Assembly (NCBI GenBank): GCA_947501935.1
Contig: CANMXU010000035.1
Coordinates: 1-41,071, forward strand
Source of the DNA: an uncultured Alteromonadaceae bacterium
Lineage (GTDB): Bacteria; Pseudomonadota; Gammaproteobacteria; Enterobacterales; Alteromonadaceae
Length of the DNA stretch: 41,071 nucleotides
Direction of reading: 5' to 3'
Below are positions 16,785-26,294 of this stretch, in pieces (positions within the stretch are counted from its first letter, which is position 1; the number at the start of each line of letters is the position of its first letter). The position numbers were made by a program, and so were the translations under genes. Below the pieces are notes generated by a model. That model had not been told where the DNA came from. It ran no database searches and was given only the letters and a program-made list of their open reading frames with translations.

Positions 16785-16812
16785 TTGACATCGTTATCAA
16801 TTGTCGTATGAT
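16785..16812 (+). promoter_or_regulatory. GH3 promoter overlapped by LacI-type operator 5
   Basis: TTGACA (16785-16790), a 16-bp spacer and TATGAT (16807-16812) make a good sigma-70 promoter. The operator TGACATCGTTATCA (16786-16799) covers the -35 box and part of the spacer. Binding there would block RNA polymerase, so the site should repress. Confidence 0.8.
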
Positions 16813-16856
16813 GTTGATAGACCTAATTACGATTCCACCTACTTTTGGAGTATCAA

Positions 16857-19133
16857 ATGCTCAAGAAAACAATGCTATTCTTGGCTTCAATAACCCTAAT
16901 AAATCACGCTGTTGTTGCTCAGCCAATTAAACACTCTGATCAGGAAATTAAGCAGAAAGTTGAAACCCTATTAAAAAAGATGACCATCGAAGAAAAAGTC
17001 GGTCAAATGACCCAAATTACTTTAGGGGTAATTTTAGATGACAGCACTCGAGAAGTTGGCAACGGCTTAAACATTAATAAAGAAAAATTAAAAAAAGCTA
17101 TTCACACCTATAAAGTCGGCTCCATTTTAAACTCTACCGCTACAGCACTTACGGTAAAACAGTGGAATAGCCTGATTAAAGAAATTCAAGATGAAGCGTT
17201 AAGCACACCGAATGAAATCCCGGTAATTTACGGTGTTGATGCCATACATGGTGTGACTTATACCAAAGGCTCGACTCTTTATCCGCACAATATTGGTTTA
17301 GCTGCAACCCGTAATGCTGAATTAGCCAAGCTAACTGCCAAAGCGACCGCAAAAGAGCTACGCGCTACCGGCGTTCGTTGGAATTTTGATCCGGTGCTTG
17401 ATTTAGGCGTAAATCCTATTTGGTCGCGCTTTTCTGAAACTTATGGCGAAGATACCTACCTAACCAAAAAATTTGGTGTTGGTGTAATTCAAGGTTATGA
17501 AGAAGATGGCTTAGAAAATCCTACGGCTGTGGCGTCAACCATGAAACATTTCATTGGTTACTCTGATCCTGCAAATGGTAAAGACCGCACGCCGGCTTAT
17601 ATTCCTGATATTGTTTTGTGGGAAAAATTTCTACCACAATTTCAAGCCGCTATAGATGCGGGCTCCGCTTCAATTATGATCAACTCAGCTTCTGTTAACG
17701 GCATTCCTGTACACGGCAGTAAACGCTTATTAACCGACTTATTAAGAACTGAACTTGGCTTTAAAGGATTAGTGGTTACCGATTGGGAAGATGTTATTCG
17801 TTTACATACCCGCCATATGGTGGCTGAGTCACCTCGCGCGGCGGTAAAAATGGCCGTTGATGCGGGTATTGACATGAGCATGGTGCCAAAAGACTTTTCT
17901 TTTTATGAGCATTTAGTGGACTTAGTTAAAGCGGGTGAAATTTCAGAACAACGTTTAAACCAATCTGTTGGTATTATTTTAAAACTGAAGTACCAATTAG
18001 GTTTGTTTGATAATGCTTACCATGAGAGCGAAGCACTGGAAAACTTTGGTAAAGCCGAATACAAAAACTTAGCGTTACAAGCGGCGCGTGAGTCGATTAC
18101 CTTATTAAAAAATGACGACGATATCTTACCTTTATCAAAAAATGCGAAAATTTTGTTAGCCGGTCCTACTGGCCATTCACTAGCGCCACTTAATGGCAGT
18201 TGGTCGTATTCTTGGCAAGGAGATGTTGAAGAAAACTACCCTGATGATAATAAAACTATATTAGAAGTTTTCGAAAAAACAGTCGGTAAAAAGAACTTAA
18301 TTACTCACAGTTATACCGGTTTTAATAATAGCAAAAACTACGATATTGATGGTTTAGTTCGCAAAGCTAAAAAAGCTGACTACATAGTATTGGCGCTAGG
18401 CGAGAATGCTTACGCTGAATCACCAGGAGCGTTAGACGATTTAAACTTAGCTAAAAACCAAATGAATTTAGCACAAGCAGCTTTAGCTACAGGTAAACCA
18501 GTTATTGTAATTTTAGCGGAAGGACGCCCGCGTATTATTAGAGATATTGTGCCGGCAACTAAAGCAATAGTGCAAAGTTACTTACCGGGTAGTCAAGGCG
18601 CTCAAGCCATTACTGATGTTATTTTTGGCAACTACAACCCTAATGGTAAACTGCCGTATAGTTACCCTCAATATACAGGTGATTTTTCCACTTATGACCG
18701 CGTTTATTTAAATGATGTACAGCAACTTAAACCGGCTGTATTAACCTACAATGGTTACAAACCTCAATGGCCATTTGGACATGGTTTAAGCTATAGCAGC
18801 TTTGAATACTCTGACATAACAATAAGCAAGAAAAAACTTACCGGCGACGAACAACTCACCGTTTCGGTATGGCTGAAAAATACCAGTGAATTTGATGCTA
18901 AACATGCAGTAGAGCTTTATATTAGTGACTTATTTGCTTCAGTAAGTCCGGCAGTTAAACGTTTAAAAGCTTTCAAAAAAGTCAATTTAAAAGCAGGACA
19001 AGGTAAACGCATTAGCTTTGCTATTAATAAAAATGATTTAACCTTTGTTACGCCTGATTTAAAGCGCATTGTTGAAGCTGGCGAATTTAAATTAACCTTA
19101 GGCACTGAAACCATTAATTTTCATTACCAATAA
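16857..19133 (+). CDS. GH3 beta-glycosidase (beta-xylosidase/beta-glucosidase type)
   Basis: A 758-residue exported GH3 exo-glycosidase of the periplasmic BglX type. Start at ATG 16857 with GGAG six bases upstream; an in-frame TTG twelve bases earlier overlaps that ribosome site. The signal peptide ends AVVAQ (about 21). The N-terminal barrel has GVDAIHG (126-132), KHFIGYSDPANGKDR (230-244) and the nucleophile Asp309 in VVTDWEDV. The second domain (about 410-640) has GENAYAESPG with Glu521 as candidate acid/base. A fibronectin III-like C-terminal domain starts after GHGLSYSSFEYS. GH3 enzymes remove single beta-linked sugars from non-reducing ends. In this locus xylose is the likely product, though glucose cannot be excluded from sequence. 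The promoter carries operator 5. A sulfatase follows after 65 bp in the same transcript. Confidence 0.9.
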   Translation: MLKKTMLFLASITLINHAVVAQPIKHSDQEIKQKVETLLKKMTIEEKVGQMTQITLGVILDDSTREVGNGLNINKEKLKKAIHTYKVGSILNSTATALTVKQWNSLIKEIQDEALSTPNEIPVIYGVDAIHGVTYTKGSTLYPHNIGLAATRNAELAKLTAKATAKELRATGVRWNFDPVLDLGVNPIWSRFSETYGEDTYLTKKFGVGVIQGYEEDGLENPTAVASTMKHFIGYSDPANGKDRTPAYIPDIVLWEKFLPQFQAAIDAGSASIMINSASVNGIPVHGSKRLLTDLLRTELGFKGLVVTDWEDVIRLHTRHMVAESPRAAVKMAVDAGIDMSMVPKDFSFYEHLVDLVKAGEISEQRLNQSVGIILKLKYQLGLFDNAYHESEALENFGKAEYKNLALQAARESITLLKNDDDILPLSKNAKILLAGPTGHSLAPLNGSWSYSWQGDVEENYPDDNKTILEVFEKTVGKKNLITHSYTGFNNSKNYDIDGLVRKAKKADYIVLALGENAYAESPGALDDLNLAKNQMNLAQAALATGKPVIVILAEGRPRIIRDIVPATKAIVQSYLPGSQGAQAITDVIFGNYNPNGKLPYSYPQYTGDFSTYDRVYLNDVQQLKPAVLTYNGYKPQWPFGHGLSYSSFEYSDITISKKKLTGDEQLTVSVWLKNTSEFDAKHAVELYISDLFASVSPAVKRLKAFKKVNLKAGQGKRISFAINKNDLTFVTPDLKRIVEAGEFKLTLGTETINFHYQ

Positions 19134-19198
19134 CGAAAACAACAAATTTTAGTATTGAACAGACTTACATATAATTAATTTAAAGCGCAGGTTTTATA

Positions 19199-20650
19199 AT
19201 GAAAAAAACATTCTTATTACTACTTTCTTGTTTGGCAATGCAAAGTAACGCGGCCACCAAACAATCTAATATTGTTATGGTATTAGTTGATGATTTTGGT
19301 CGCCAAGACATTAGCACTTACGGCAGCACTTTTTACGATACGCCAAATATAGATAAACTAGCCGCTACAGGGGTAAAATTTGAAAATGCTTATGCAGCTC
19401 ACCCTCGTTGCGTTGGTTCACGTGTGGCTATTTTAAGTGGTAGTTACCCTACTCGCTTTGGCGTACCTATGGGAAAAAGAGAGGGGCCGCATCAGTTGCC
19501 TCTTTCAGCCGTTACTTTTGGCGAACACTTAAAAAGCTCTGGTTACCAAACGGGTTATATTGGCAAGTGGCATTTAGGTAAAGAAGGTGGAGAACCTGCT
19601 AAACAAGGCTTTGATACCAGTATTATGGCAGGCCATTGGGGCGCGCCACCAAGTTATTACTTTCCATACTCTAAACAAAATAAGGCAGGGAAAAATAAAG
19701 GCTTTGCTAAAGTAGATGGCAAAGAAGGTGAATATTTAACTGACCGCTTAACAGATGAAGCACTAGGCTTTATTGATAATAAAAAAGACAGCCCATTTTT
19801 ATTAGTGCTGGCACACTATGCTGTTCATACCCCAATTGAAGGCCAGCCTGAATTAGTTAAAAAATACCGCAACAAAATGCTAAAAAACTCTATTGCAGAT
19901 GCTGGTAAAGCTTCAGATAAAGACGTTATTTTAGATACCACAGGGGTGCATAAAACCATTCAAAACAACCCAGACTATGCCGCTATGGTTGAAAGTGTTG
20001 ATATAAGTGTTGGCCGAATTGAAGAAAAATTAGCACAGTTAGGCCTTGCTGAGAATACCATTATTATACTAACGTCAGATCACGGCGGCTTATCAAGCCG
20101 TGGCCTAGAATCGACGCGTGAATTAGCTACCTCAAATGCGCCATATCGTCATGGTAAGGGTTGGATTTACGATGGCGGCACCCGAGTTCCGCTTATTGTA
20201 AAATGGCCAAGCAAAGTAAAAGCAGGCTTAGTAAGCCAAGTACAAGTTACCGGCACTGATCATTACCCGACGATACTTGAAATGGCTGGCCTTAAGCCGT
20301 CACCTAAAGATCATCAAGATGGAGTTAGCTACTTAAATGCCTTACAAGGCGATACCCAGCAACGTAAAGCGATGTTCTGGCATTCTCCTGCGGCTCGCCC
20401 AAGTCAAACCGGTGATACCAATAGTTCAGCGGTTATTGACGGTAACTGGAAACTACTCAATTTTTGGACTGAAGGCCGAATAGAGCTATATAACTTAAAC
20501 GATGATTTAGGTGAAACTAATAATCTAGCCCAGAAGATGCCGGAGAAAACTGCGCAAATGTTAGCTAAGCTTAATCGGTGGAAAAGTGATATTAATGCTC
20601 ATACGGTAAAAAATAAATCAAAGAAAAGTAACACGACTAAAAAGCACTAA
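19199..20650 (+). CDS. Exported S1-type sulfatase with unusual CVGSR motif
   Basis: A 483-residue sulfatase. The signal peptide ends about SNAAT (20). Metal-binding Asp residues are in MVLVDDFGR (27-35). The position of the modification motif reads RC71-V-G-S-R75: Cys and Arg are kept but the normal Pro/Ala is Gly. Other active-site landmarks are intact: YIGKWHLGKEGG, AHYAVHTPIEGQP, LTSDHGGLSSRG and YDGGTRVPLIVKWP. Length and layout fit S1_16- or S1_20-like enzymes. The C-terminus is a Lys/Ser-rich tail. It is downstream of GH3 in the same transcript and is closed by a strong hairpin at 20682. It is either a functional sulfatase with a relaxed motif or one that escapes formylglycine conversion; the sequence does not decide. 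Confidence 0.87.
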   Translation: MKKTFLLLLSCLAMQSNAATKQSNIVMVLVDDFGRQDISTYGSTFYDTPNIDKLAATGVKFENAYAAHPRCVGSRVAILSGSYPTRFGVPMGKREGPHQLPLSAVTFGEHLKSSGYQTGYIGKWHLGKEGGEPAKQGFDTSIMAGHWGAPPSYYFPYSKQNKAGKNKGFAKVDGKEGEYLTDRLTDEALGFIDNKKDSPFLLVLAHYAVHTPIEGQPELVKKYRNKMLKNSIADAGKASDKDVILDTTGVHKTIQNNPDYAAMVESVDISVGRIEEKLAQLGLAENTIIILTSDHGGLSSRGLESTRELATSNAPYRHGKGWIYDGGTRVPLIVKWPSKVKAGLVSQVQVTGTDHYPTILEMAGLKPSPKDHQDGVSYLNALQGDTQQRKAMFWHSPAARPSQTGDTNSSAVIDGNWKLLNFWTEGRIELYNLNDDLGETNNLAQKMPEKTAQMLAKLNRWKSDINAHTVKNKSKKSNTTKKH

Positions 20651-20681
20651 CATAAGCACTGCACTGTATTGATTTAAATTC

Positions 20682-20708
20682 AAAGGGAACCTTTTTGTGG
20701 TTCCCTTT
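20682..20708. terminator. Hairpin terminator between convergent genes
   Basis: AAAGGGAACC (20682-20691) pairs perfectly with GGTTCCCTTT (20699-20708), with a 7-nt loop rich in T. It lies between the plus-strand sulfatase and the minus-strand TIM-barrel gene and probably serves both. Confidence 0.8.
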
Positions 20709-20804
20709 AATAACAAATAGATAGCTAGTCATAGATGAATATCCATTTACTGAACAGGAAATTTTAAAGCTATTCAAACCAAGCACAGCTGCGAATATCA
20801 GAGG

Positions 20805-21821
20805 TTAACTATACTTCTGTTGTAATTGTCGTAATTTATTAATGGTGAGCAGCGCTCCTTGCGTATTTGTAAAATCCTTTCCTGCATATTCAGCGCTCAC
20901 CCAGCCGTTAAAACCTTGTTGTTTAAGCTGCTCCATATTCCAGTCGTAATCAATGGTTGCTTCATCACCATTGGCTAGAAACTGGCGTGTTTTTGCGCTC
21001 ACGCCTACTGTCATCGGGCTTAAGTCAAGGATCCCTTGTTTTAAGTCATACCAGCGGCGAGGTTTTGCATTAAAGCCGCCCATAAAAAAGTTACCAAAAT
21101 CTAAAAATACACCAAAATTTGTATGGTTAGTCATTTCTATTAGCATATTTAGCCAAGCGGCATTACTTGAAGGGTGACCATGATTCTCCACCGTTAGTTG
21201 CATACCAACATTACTAGCAAATTCGCTTAAAACGTACAGTGATTCTGCACAGCGTTTCATTTGTTCAAGGTATGTACCATCACCAAATGGATTTACTCTG
21301 ACATGATGACAACCAAGCTCAAGCGCGGCTTCAATCCAGCGTTTATGATCATCTACAGCTTTTACCCTTGCTAAGCTATTGCTCGCACCTATTTTAGTGG
21401 CGGTATCAGCCATCAAGCAGATAAATTCAACCTCATGATCATTTGCCTTTTGTTTAAAAGCGCGAAGCCAAGCAGGGTTATCTCGATATGCATAAATCAT
21501 TGAGGTCACTAAATCAACGCCATGCACGCCAAGCTCTTGTGCTTTAATCACTATGTCGGTGGTGTGCATGCTGCCTTGTAATACCGCTTCGGGGTCTTGT
21601 TCGAGCATTTTTTTAAACCACCGATAATTTTCTCGACCTTTACCAAAAATTTCACTTTCAAAAGCCCATTGTGATAAAGATATTTTAAAAGGTTCAAGCT
21701 TAGGCTGAGTTTTTGTTTTTAACGTTGAATTAGTGTTTTTTGCGTTTAGATAAGATAGCGGTGGTAGTGCTAACAAGCCAGTCGCTAGCGCTGCTTGCTT
21801 AGTAAAGTGTCTACGATTCAT
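20805..21821 (-). CDS. Tat-exported sugar isomerase/epimerase-like TIM-barrel protein
   Basis: A 338-residue protein of the xylose isomerase-like (AP endonuclease 2) TIM-barrel superfamily. The N-terminus NRRHFTKQAALATGLLALP is a twin-arginine signal, so a folded, probably metal-bearing protein is exported to the periplasm. Expected metal ligands seen are Glu212 (TVENHGH), Asp241 (FLDFGNF) and Glu311 (VSAEYAG). The usual His in the vHxKD strand appears to be Ser275 (VGVSAKT). The family holds epimerases, isomerases and, more recently, lyases acting on 3-keto sugars; no Gfo/Idh/MocA oxidoreductase accompanies it here, so that route is unsupported. It lies downstream of the TonB receptor but behind a terminator. 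The reaction is unknown. Confidence 0.8.
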   Translation of the reverse strand: MNRRHFTKQAALATGLLALPPLSYLNAKNTNSTLKTKTQPKLEPFKISLSQWAFESEIFGKGRENYRWFKKMLEQDPEAVLQGSMHTTDIVIKAQELGVHGVDLVTSMIYAYRDNPAWLRAFKQKANDHEVEFICLMADTATKIGASNSLARVKAVDDHKRWIEAALELGCHHVRVNPFGDGTYLEQMKRCAESLYVLSEFASNVGMQLTVENHGHPSSNAAWLNMLIEMTNHTNFGVFLDFGNFFMGGFNAKPRRWYDLKQGILDLSPMTVGVSAKTRQFLANGDEATIDYDWNMEQLKQQGFNGWVSAEYAGKDFTNTQGALLTINKLRQLQQKYS

Positions 21822-21910
21822 ATTGAAGATCCGGTTTAGTCTCTAAGTTAATATCTAGGCTTATGCTTAGATTTATGCTTAAGCTTAAATTTAGGTTTAT
21901 AGTTAGAGGT

Positions 21911-21939
21911 ATAAAAAAAGCACCTTAAAAAGATGCTTT
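21911..21939 (-). terminator. Terminator after the TonB receptor gene
   Basis: On the minus strand AAAGCATCTT (from 21939) pairs with AAGGTGCTTT through one G-U wobble, with T7 overlapping the end (21913-21919). Only read-through would reach the TIM-barrel gene at 21821. Confidence 0.8.
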
Positions 21940-21995
21940 GATTAATGTAGCCATAAGTTTCCCGCACTTAATAATGGGGGAATAGCCGAGATAGG

Positions 21996-24689
21996 CTAAA
22001 GTGCGTATTTAAAGCTTAAGCTATATGTTCTACCATTATCACGTACCGCGTAGGCGCGTGATTGGTTACCAACATATTCATATACTTGCTCATCGGTAAT
22101 GTTTTTCGCTTCAAAATTAAGAGACATTTTTTTAGTGAAATCATAACCCAATTGAAAGTCTAACTGATGATAAGACTCGATATATAATGCTTCTTGTGAC
22201 CAAGAGAATTTATTAAAATATTCACTACGATAGTTCCAAGCTAAACGCGTGCTAAACTTTTCTTGTTCAAAATATACCATGATATTCGCGGTGTCTTTTG
22301 ACAAGCCCGGTAACGACATATTTTCACCGGTTAAATTATTTACAAGTTCAGTGTCACTATCATTATAGGTATAGTTCATTGCAGTGCCTAAACCATTAAA
22401 TGGTGCAGGTAACATATGAAACGCTTGCTGAAAACCAACTTCAATACCCTGTACTGTAGCGCCAGTACCATTAATTGGCTGGGTCACTTCAACCTCAACG
22501 CCTTCTGAAAAGTCAGTAACTTTAGTTTCTGTTCTTGTGGTAATAAATGATTCAATATCTTTGTAAAAAATACCTGTAGATATTAAGCCTTCACTGTCAA
22601 AGTACCATTCAAAACTTAAATCATATTGGTCAGCGCGGTATGGGTCTAAATCAGGGTTACCTAATACATATTTTCCACCGTCGGCATGATCAAAAGCTCT
22701 GATTTCTCGAAATACAGGAGCAATGTCATTATGGCTTGGGCGTGCCATTACTGATGCTGCCGCTGTGCGCATTATAAAGTCATCGGTTAGATTAAATGCT
22801 AAATTAATGCTAGGTAAGACATCACTATAATCATTACTACTTTCAATAGGTGCTGGCTCTTGCCCTGCTAATAACTCAAAAGAACTTGAATCGATTTGCG
22901 TATCAACAAAGCGAACTCCAAGGTTGCCTCGTACTGGAATTTCAAAAATTTCGGTATTTATGTTTCCTTGAAAAAAAGCTGCAGTAACACTTTCTTCAAT
23001 ATCGTATGTTTCTCTTTGAATTTCTAAGGCGTTGACTAAATGGCCATAATCATTATCAAGTTTTCTAAAATCTGGAACATACCAAGCATCTACCGGTGCA
23101 TTTTCTAACATACCGTCTATTACGGTGTAGTTACTGTAATCAGATAATAAAATTTGTGTACCACCGTTTTCCGCTTTGATTGCATTTTGAGTTTTATGCT
23201 GGAAAACCTTATTAGACTTTTCTTTAATATTGTAACGTATACCAAATTCAACCGAACTAAATATGTCATTATCTAAATCACCAGAAAAATCAAGCTGAGC
23301 ATAACTTTGCTGATCTTCTACCTCCCAGTTTTTATAGTTCATGACTTCTAAAGAAAGGTTTTCTGGCTCCATTGCAGCCAACTCGTCGGCATCAGTTGGG
23401 TAGATAATTTCTGGCATGTAACTACCGTTAGCTAAGCTATAACCTAAATTATTTACTTTACTACTGAAAATTGGGTTTATATCATCGCGCAATCCAGTAG
23501 CTTCGCTGTAGCCAAACTTAGGTGTAATGGTCCAATCATCATTCATATAATAATCTAGGGTGAAGTTAACAGCGATTGTTTCATCGTCATAATCACGAAG
23601 AAAACCACTTTGATTAAAGTTCCCTTTTTTATTAGCGCTGGCGGTTTGTGAAACAACATTTTCACCATCAATAACTATGCTATCTAAATCAACAATTAAC
23701 TTGTCGGCATCGTGAAAATCAACATCCCAGTTAGTCGAAATAAATTCACGCTTTTGACGGCTATATAGCGCATCAACATTTAAATCTAACGCATCGGAAA
23801 TTAGCCATTGCATTTTAAAGTTAGCATTTAAACGCTCTCGTTCATCGGTGCGGTAGTTAGCACGAATATCTTCAATACGATAAACCGGCGTTTCACTGGC
23901 ACCTGCTTTAGTTAACAAACCGTTTTCGTCATACTCATTTACGTACGGCGCTTTCTTTTGTAAAGCCCAACCTCGACTTTCAAGGCTGTTACGCTGAGTA
24001 GTACGGTCAAAATAACTGATTGCAGCCGATACACCGAAGGTTTTATTATCATTTACTTGGTTAACAAAAAGGTTTAAACCACCACCGGTTTCATCTGAAT
24101 TATCGTTATAATCAGCGCGAGCAACCGCAGTTGCTTTATTACCCACGTCAATCGGGTTACGAGTTTTTAAATTTACCGTGCCGCCTACTGAGCCTTCGAC
24201 CATATTGGCTGTTGGACTTTTAAATACTTCAATACCGCCAACCATTTCACTGGCAATATTATTTAAGTTAAAGCTACGGCTTGAAGCGCCGTTAGAGGTT
24301 ATAGAACTGCTGTTACTATTAGCCATTGACTGGCCGTTTAAAGTTACTTGGCTAAGTCTTGGATCCATACCTCGAATACTAACAAATTCCCCTTCACCGT
24401 CAGCACGTGACATAGAAACACCCACCACGCGAGATAAAGCTTCGGCAATATTATTGTCAGGTAACTTACCAATATCTTCTGCTGAAATACCATCAACGAC
24501 TTGATCAGCAAAACGCTTAGCGTTCATTGAACGCTTTAAACTACCACGTGTACCAACCACTTCAATAACTTCAATGCCGCTATCTGCTTGTTTTTCTTCT
24601 TCTGCAGCTACAGCTTGTGTAATTGATGTGCCGTTGATAACAGATAATATGCTTAAACTCAGCAATGTTCTTTTATTTGTTGTATTCAT
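21996..24689 (-). CDS. TonB-dependent receptor for PUL oligosaccharides
   Basis: An 897-residue outer-membrane transporter. Start set at 24689 because AGGGGT precedes it and the longer frame to 24719 lacks a ribosome site. The signal peptide ends TQAVAA (about 29). The mature N-terminus has a TonB-box-like IEVIEVVGTRGSL. The plug domain has ISAEDIGKLPDNNIAEALSRV and VSIRGMDPRLSQVTLNGQ, the hallmark of the carbohydrate-type TonB receptors of Xanthomonas, Caulobacter and Alteromonadales (TIGR01782-like). The rest is a 22-strand barrel ending YSLSFKYAL. Such receptors import oligosaccharides with energy from TonB-ExbBD and work without SusD. A perfect-palindrome operator lies 80 bp upstream. It is the only sugar importer in the window. 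Confidence 0.93.
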   Translation of the reverse strand: MNTTNKRTLLSLSILSVINGTSITQAVAAEEEKQADSGIEVIEVVGTRGSLKRSMNAKRFADQVVDGISAEDIGKLPDNNIAEALSRVVGVSMSRADGEGEFVSIRGMDPRLSQVTLNGQSMANSNSSSITSNGASSRSFNLNNIASEMVGGIEVFKSPTANMVEGSVGGTVNLKTRNPIDVGNKATAVARADYNDNSDETGGGLNLFVNQVNDNKTFGVSAAISYFDRTTQRNSLESRGWALQKKAPYVNEYDENGLLTKAGASETPVYRIEDIRANYRTDERERLNANFKMQWLISDALDLNVDALYSRQKREFISTNWDVDFHDADKLIVDLDSIVIDGENVVSQTASANKKGNFNQSGFLRDYDDETIAVNFTLDYYMNDDWTITPKFGYSEATGLRDDINPIFSSKVNNLGYSLANGSYMPEIIYPTDADELAAMEPENLSLEVMNYKNWEVEDQQSYAQLDFSGDLDNDIFSSVEFGIRYNIKEKSNKVFQHKTQNAIKAENGGTQILLSDYSNYTVIDGMLENAPVDAWYVPDFRKLDNDYGHLVNALEIQRETYDIEESVTAAFFQGNINTEIFEIPVRGNLGVRFVDTQIDSSSFELLAGQEPAPIESSNDYSDVLPSINLAFNLTDDFIMRTAAASVMARPSHNDIAPVFREIRAFDHADGGKYVLGNPDLDPYRADQYDLSFEWYFDSEGLISTGIFYKDIESFITTRTETKVTDFSEGVEVEVTQPINGTGATVQGIEVGFQQAFHMLPAPFNGLGTAMNYTYNDSDTELVNNLTGENMSLPGLSKDTANIMVYFEQEKFSTRLAWNYRSEYFNKFSWSQEALYIESYHQLDFQLGYDFTKKMSLNFEAKNITDEQVYEYVGNQSRAYAVRDNGRTYSLSFKYAL

Positions 24690-24770
24690 TGGTAACCCCT
24701 TTGTTACGCTTTCGCTCATGTTATACGTTTTTATAGTTATTGTGTTTTAAAAATTTATGCCCCCTAAAAC

Positions 24771-24784
24771 TGATAACGTTATCA
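24771..24784. promoter_or_regulatory. LacI-type operator 6 (perfect palindrome)
   Basis: TGATAACGTTATCA, fully symmetric and so probably the strongest site. It lies between the sulfatase stop (24803) and the TonB receptor start, giving the receptor its own regulated promoter. Confidence 0.85.
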
Positions 24785-24802
24785 ACTTTAGGTAAAAAAA
24801 TA

Positions 24803-26239
24803 CTACTTCAATCGATTAAGGCCCTCACCATTTATTTTTAACATGCTGTGAAGTTGTTTAACTAATTCAACATGTTGCTTAGCTTCGATGATGTTTTTTG
24901 TTTCTAATGGGTCGTTATCAAGATCATATAAGTCACGATAAACCACCTTGCCATTTGCTGTTAACCACTCGGTATAGCGATATTGGTCAGTACGCATAGA
25001 ATAACCATAAGCGCCTTTGCGTTTATATTGGCTAATAGCTACTCGACTGTTTGAGTCTGGCGCACCTTTAACAATAGAAACTAAGCTGTTTCCTTGTAAG
25101 TTTTTAGGCATAGTTAAGCCGGCAGCTTCTGTAAGTGTTGGGAATATGTCTAAAAGTTCAACTGGTTGATGAAACTGGCGTGAATTGCTGCCAGGTAACT
25201 TAATAATTAAAGGTACGTGATTGGCCTGTTCCATAGTGGTATGTTTACCCCAAAGACCGTGATCGCCTAGGTGAAAGCCATGATCACCCCACAACACAAC
25301 AATAGTATTATCAGCTTGACCCGTTGCTTCAAGTTCAGCAAGTAAATCACCGACCAAACTATCAATAAAACTTACCGAAGCATAATAACCATGTAATAGC
25401 TCTTTTTGATGCTGCTCTGAAATAGCACCTTTAGGGTAAGGAACAATTTTGCCACCAGCTTTTGGTGTCGGTTTATAGCCTCTAAGCTCATTATTTTTAT
25501 GAAATAAATAGTCAATATTACTATTAGTAGGAGCTTGTTGGTGACTCGCTAAGCTGAGTTTTTCACGGTCATATAAATCAAAATATTTTTTAGGCGCAAC
25601 GAATGGTAAATGAGGTTTTTTATAACCCACAGCTAAAAAGAAAGGTTTTTCATCCTTAGCCATTTGTTTTAATAATGCTTTACCACGTTGATTGATATTG
25701 CCATCAACAAATAAGGTCTCTTCAGCATCAACAGATTTAACTGCACGTTTGTCTTTTTCATTGATGTTACTGACCGGTTTTTTATAAGCGATAGTCCAAG
25801 ACTGAGGGTCATCACTCTCTCGACTTTCAACATTTCTAGGGTCAAATATTTTACCAACTGCTGCGGTTTGGTAGCCATGATTTTTAAAGTGTTGAGGCAA
25901 GGTAAGTACGTCAGGATTTACATCTCTGATCTTATCTTTTAAGTTCATGATGCCGTTGGTTTCAGGGTGTTGACCGGTCATTAAACTCATGCGAGATGGA
26001 CCACAAACTGGGTATTGAGCGTACGCTTTACTAAAAAGTGTACTTTGACTAGCAAGACCATCAATGTTCGGGCTGATCACTTGGCTGTTACCATAACTAC
26101 CAAGTAAAGGCTTTAAGTCGTCAACCGCGATAAACAAAATATTAGCTTTCTGTTCAGCTAAGACAGAAAAACTATTCATAGATAGCAGCACTAATAAAAG
26201 TGAGGTGCCTTTGCATACTTTAGGGAAATTAATTTTCAT
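24803..26239 (-). CDS. Exported S1-type sulfatase (iduronate-2-sulfatase-like, CGPSR)
   Basis: A 478-residue sulfatase. The signal peptide ends SVLAEQ (about 29). Metal-binding Asp residues are in FIAVDDLKPLLGSYG (36-50); the formylglycine motif is C79-G-P-S-R83; HLPFVAPKKYFDLYD and WGDHGFHLGDHGLWGKHT (about 315-332) follow the S1_7/iduronate-2-sulfatase pattern. It is a clear relative of the sulfatase at 3426-4898 but has the canonical Pro in the motif where the other has Ala. It is the first gene of a minus-strand run with the TonB receptor downstream, and operator 7 lies 56 bp before its start. Sulfate position and sugar are not determinable from sequence. Confidence 0.9.
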   Translation of the reverse strand: MKINFPKVCKGTSLLLVLLSMNSFSVLAEQKANILFIAVDDLKPLLGSYGNSQVISPNIDGLASQSTLFSKAYAQYPVCGPSRMSLMTGQHPETNGIMNLKDKIRDVNPDVLTLPQHFKNHGYQTAAVGKIFDPRNVESRESDDPQSWTIAYKKPVSNINEKDKRAVKSVDAEETLFVDGNINQRGKALLKQMAKDEKPFFLAVGYKKPHLPFVAPKKYFDLYDREKLSLASHQQAPTNSNIDYLFHKNNELRGYKPTPKAGGKIVPYPKGAISEQHQKELLHGYYASVSFIDSLVGDLLAELEATGQADNTIVVLWGDHGFHLGDHGLWGKHTTMEQANHVPLIIKLPGSNSRQFHQPVELLDIFPTLTEAAGLTMPKNLQGNSLVSIVKGAPDSNSRVAISQYKRKGAYGYSMRTDQYRYTEWLTANGKVVYRDLYDLDNDPLETKNIIEAKQHVELVKQLHSMLKINGEGLNRLK

Positions 26240-26294
26240 ATAAACTCAAAACTTCAATCATTAAATTGTTCATATTTTGTATACTGCTCCAAAT

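Noticed and set aside
24178..24504. Open frame opposite the TonB receptor plug domain
   Set aside because: It is antisense to a firmly identified gene, has no ribosome site and encodes a low-complexity Leu/Ser/Pro-rich peptide with no family features.
2197..26239. Ulvan, carrageenan, agar or fucoidan locus
   Set aside because: No ulvan lyase, GH16/GH50/GH86/GH117, GH29/GH95/GH107, GH88/GH105, or rhamnose, fucose or galactose catabolic genes; the catabolic genes present are for xylose.
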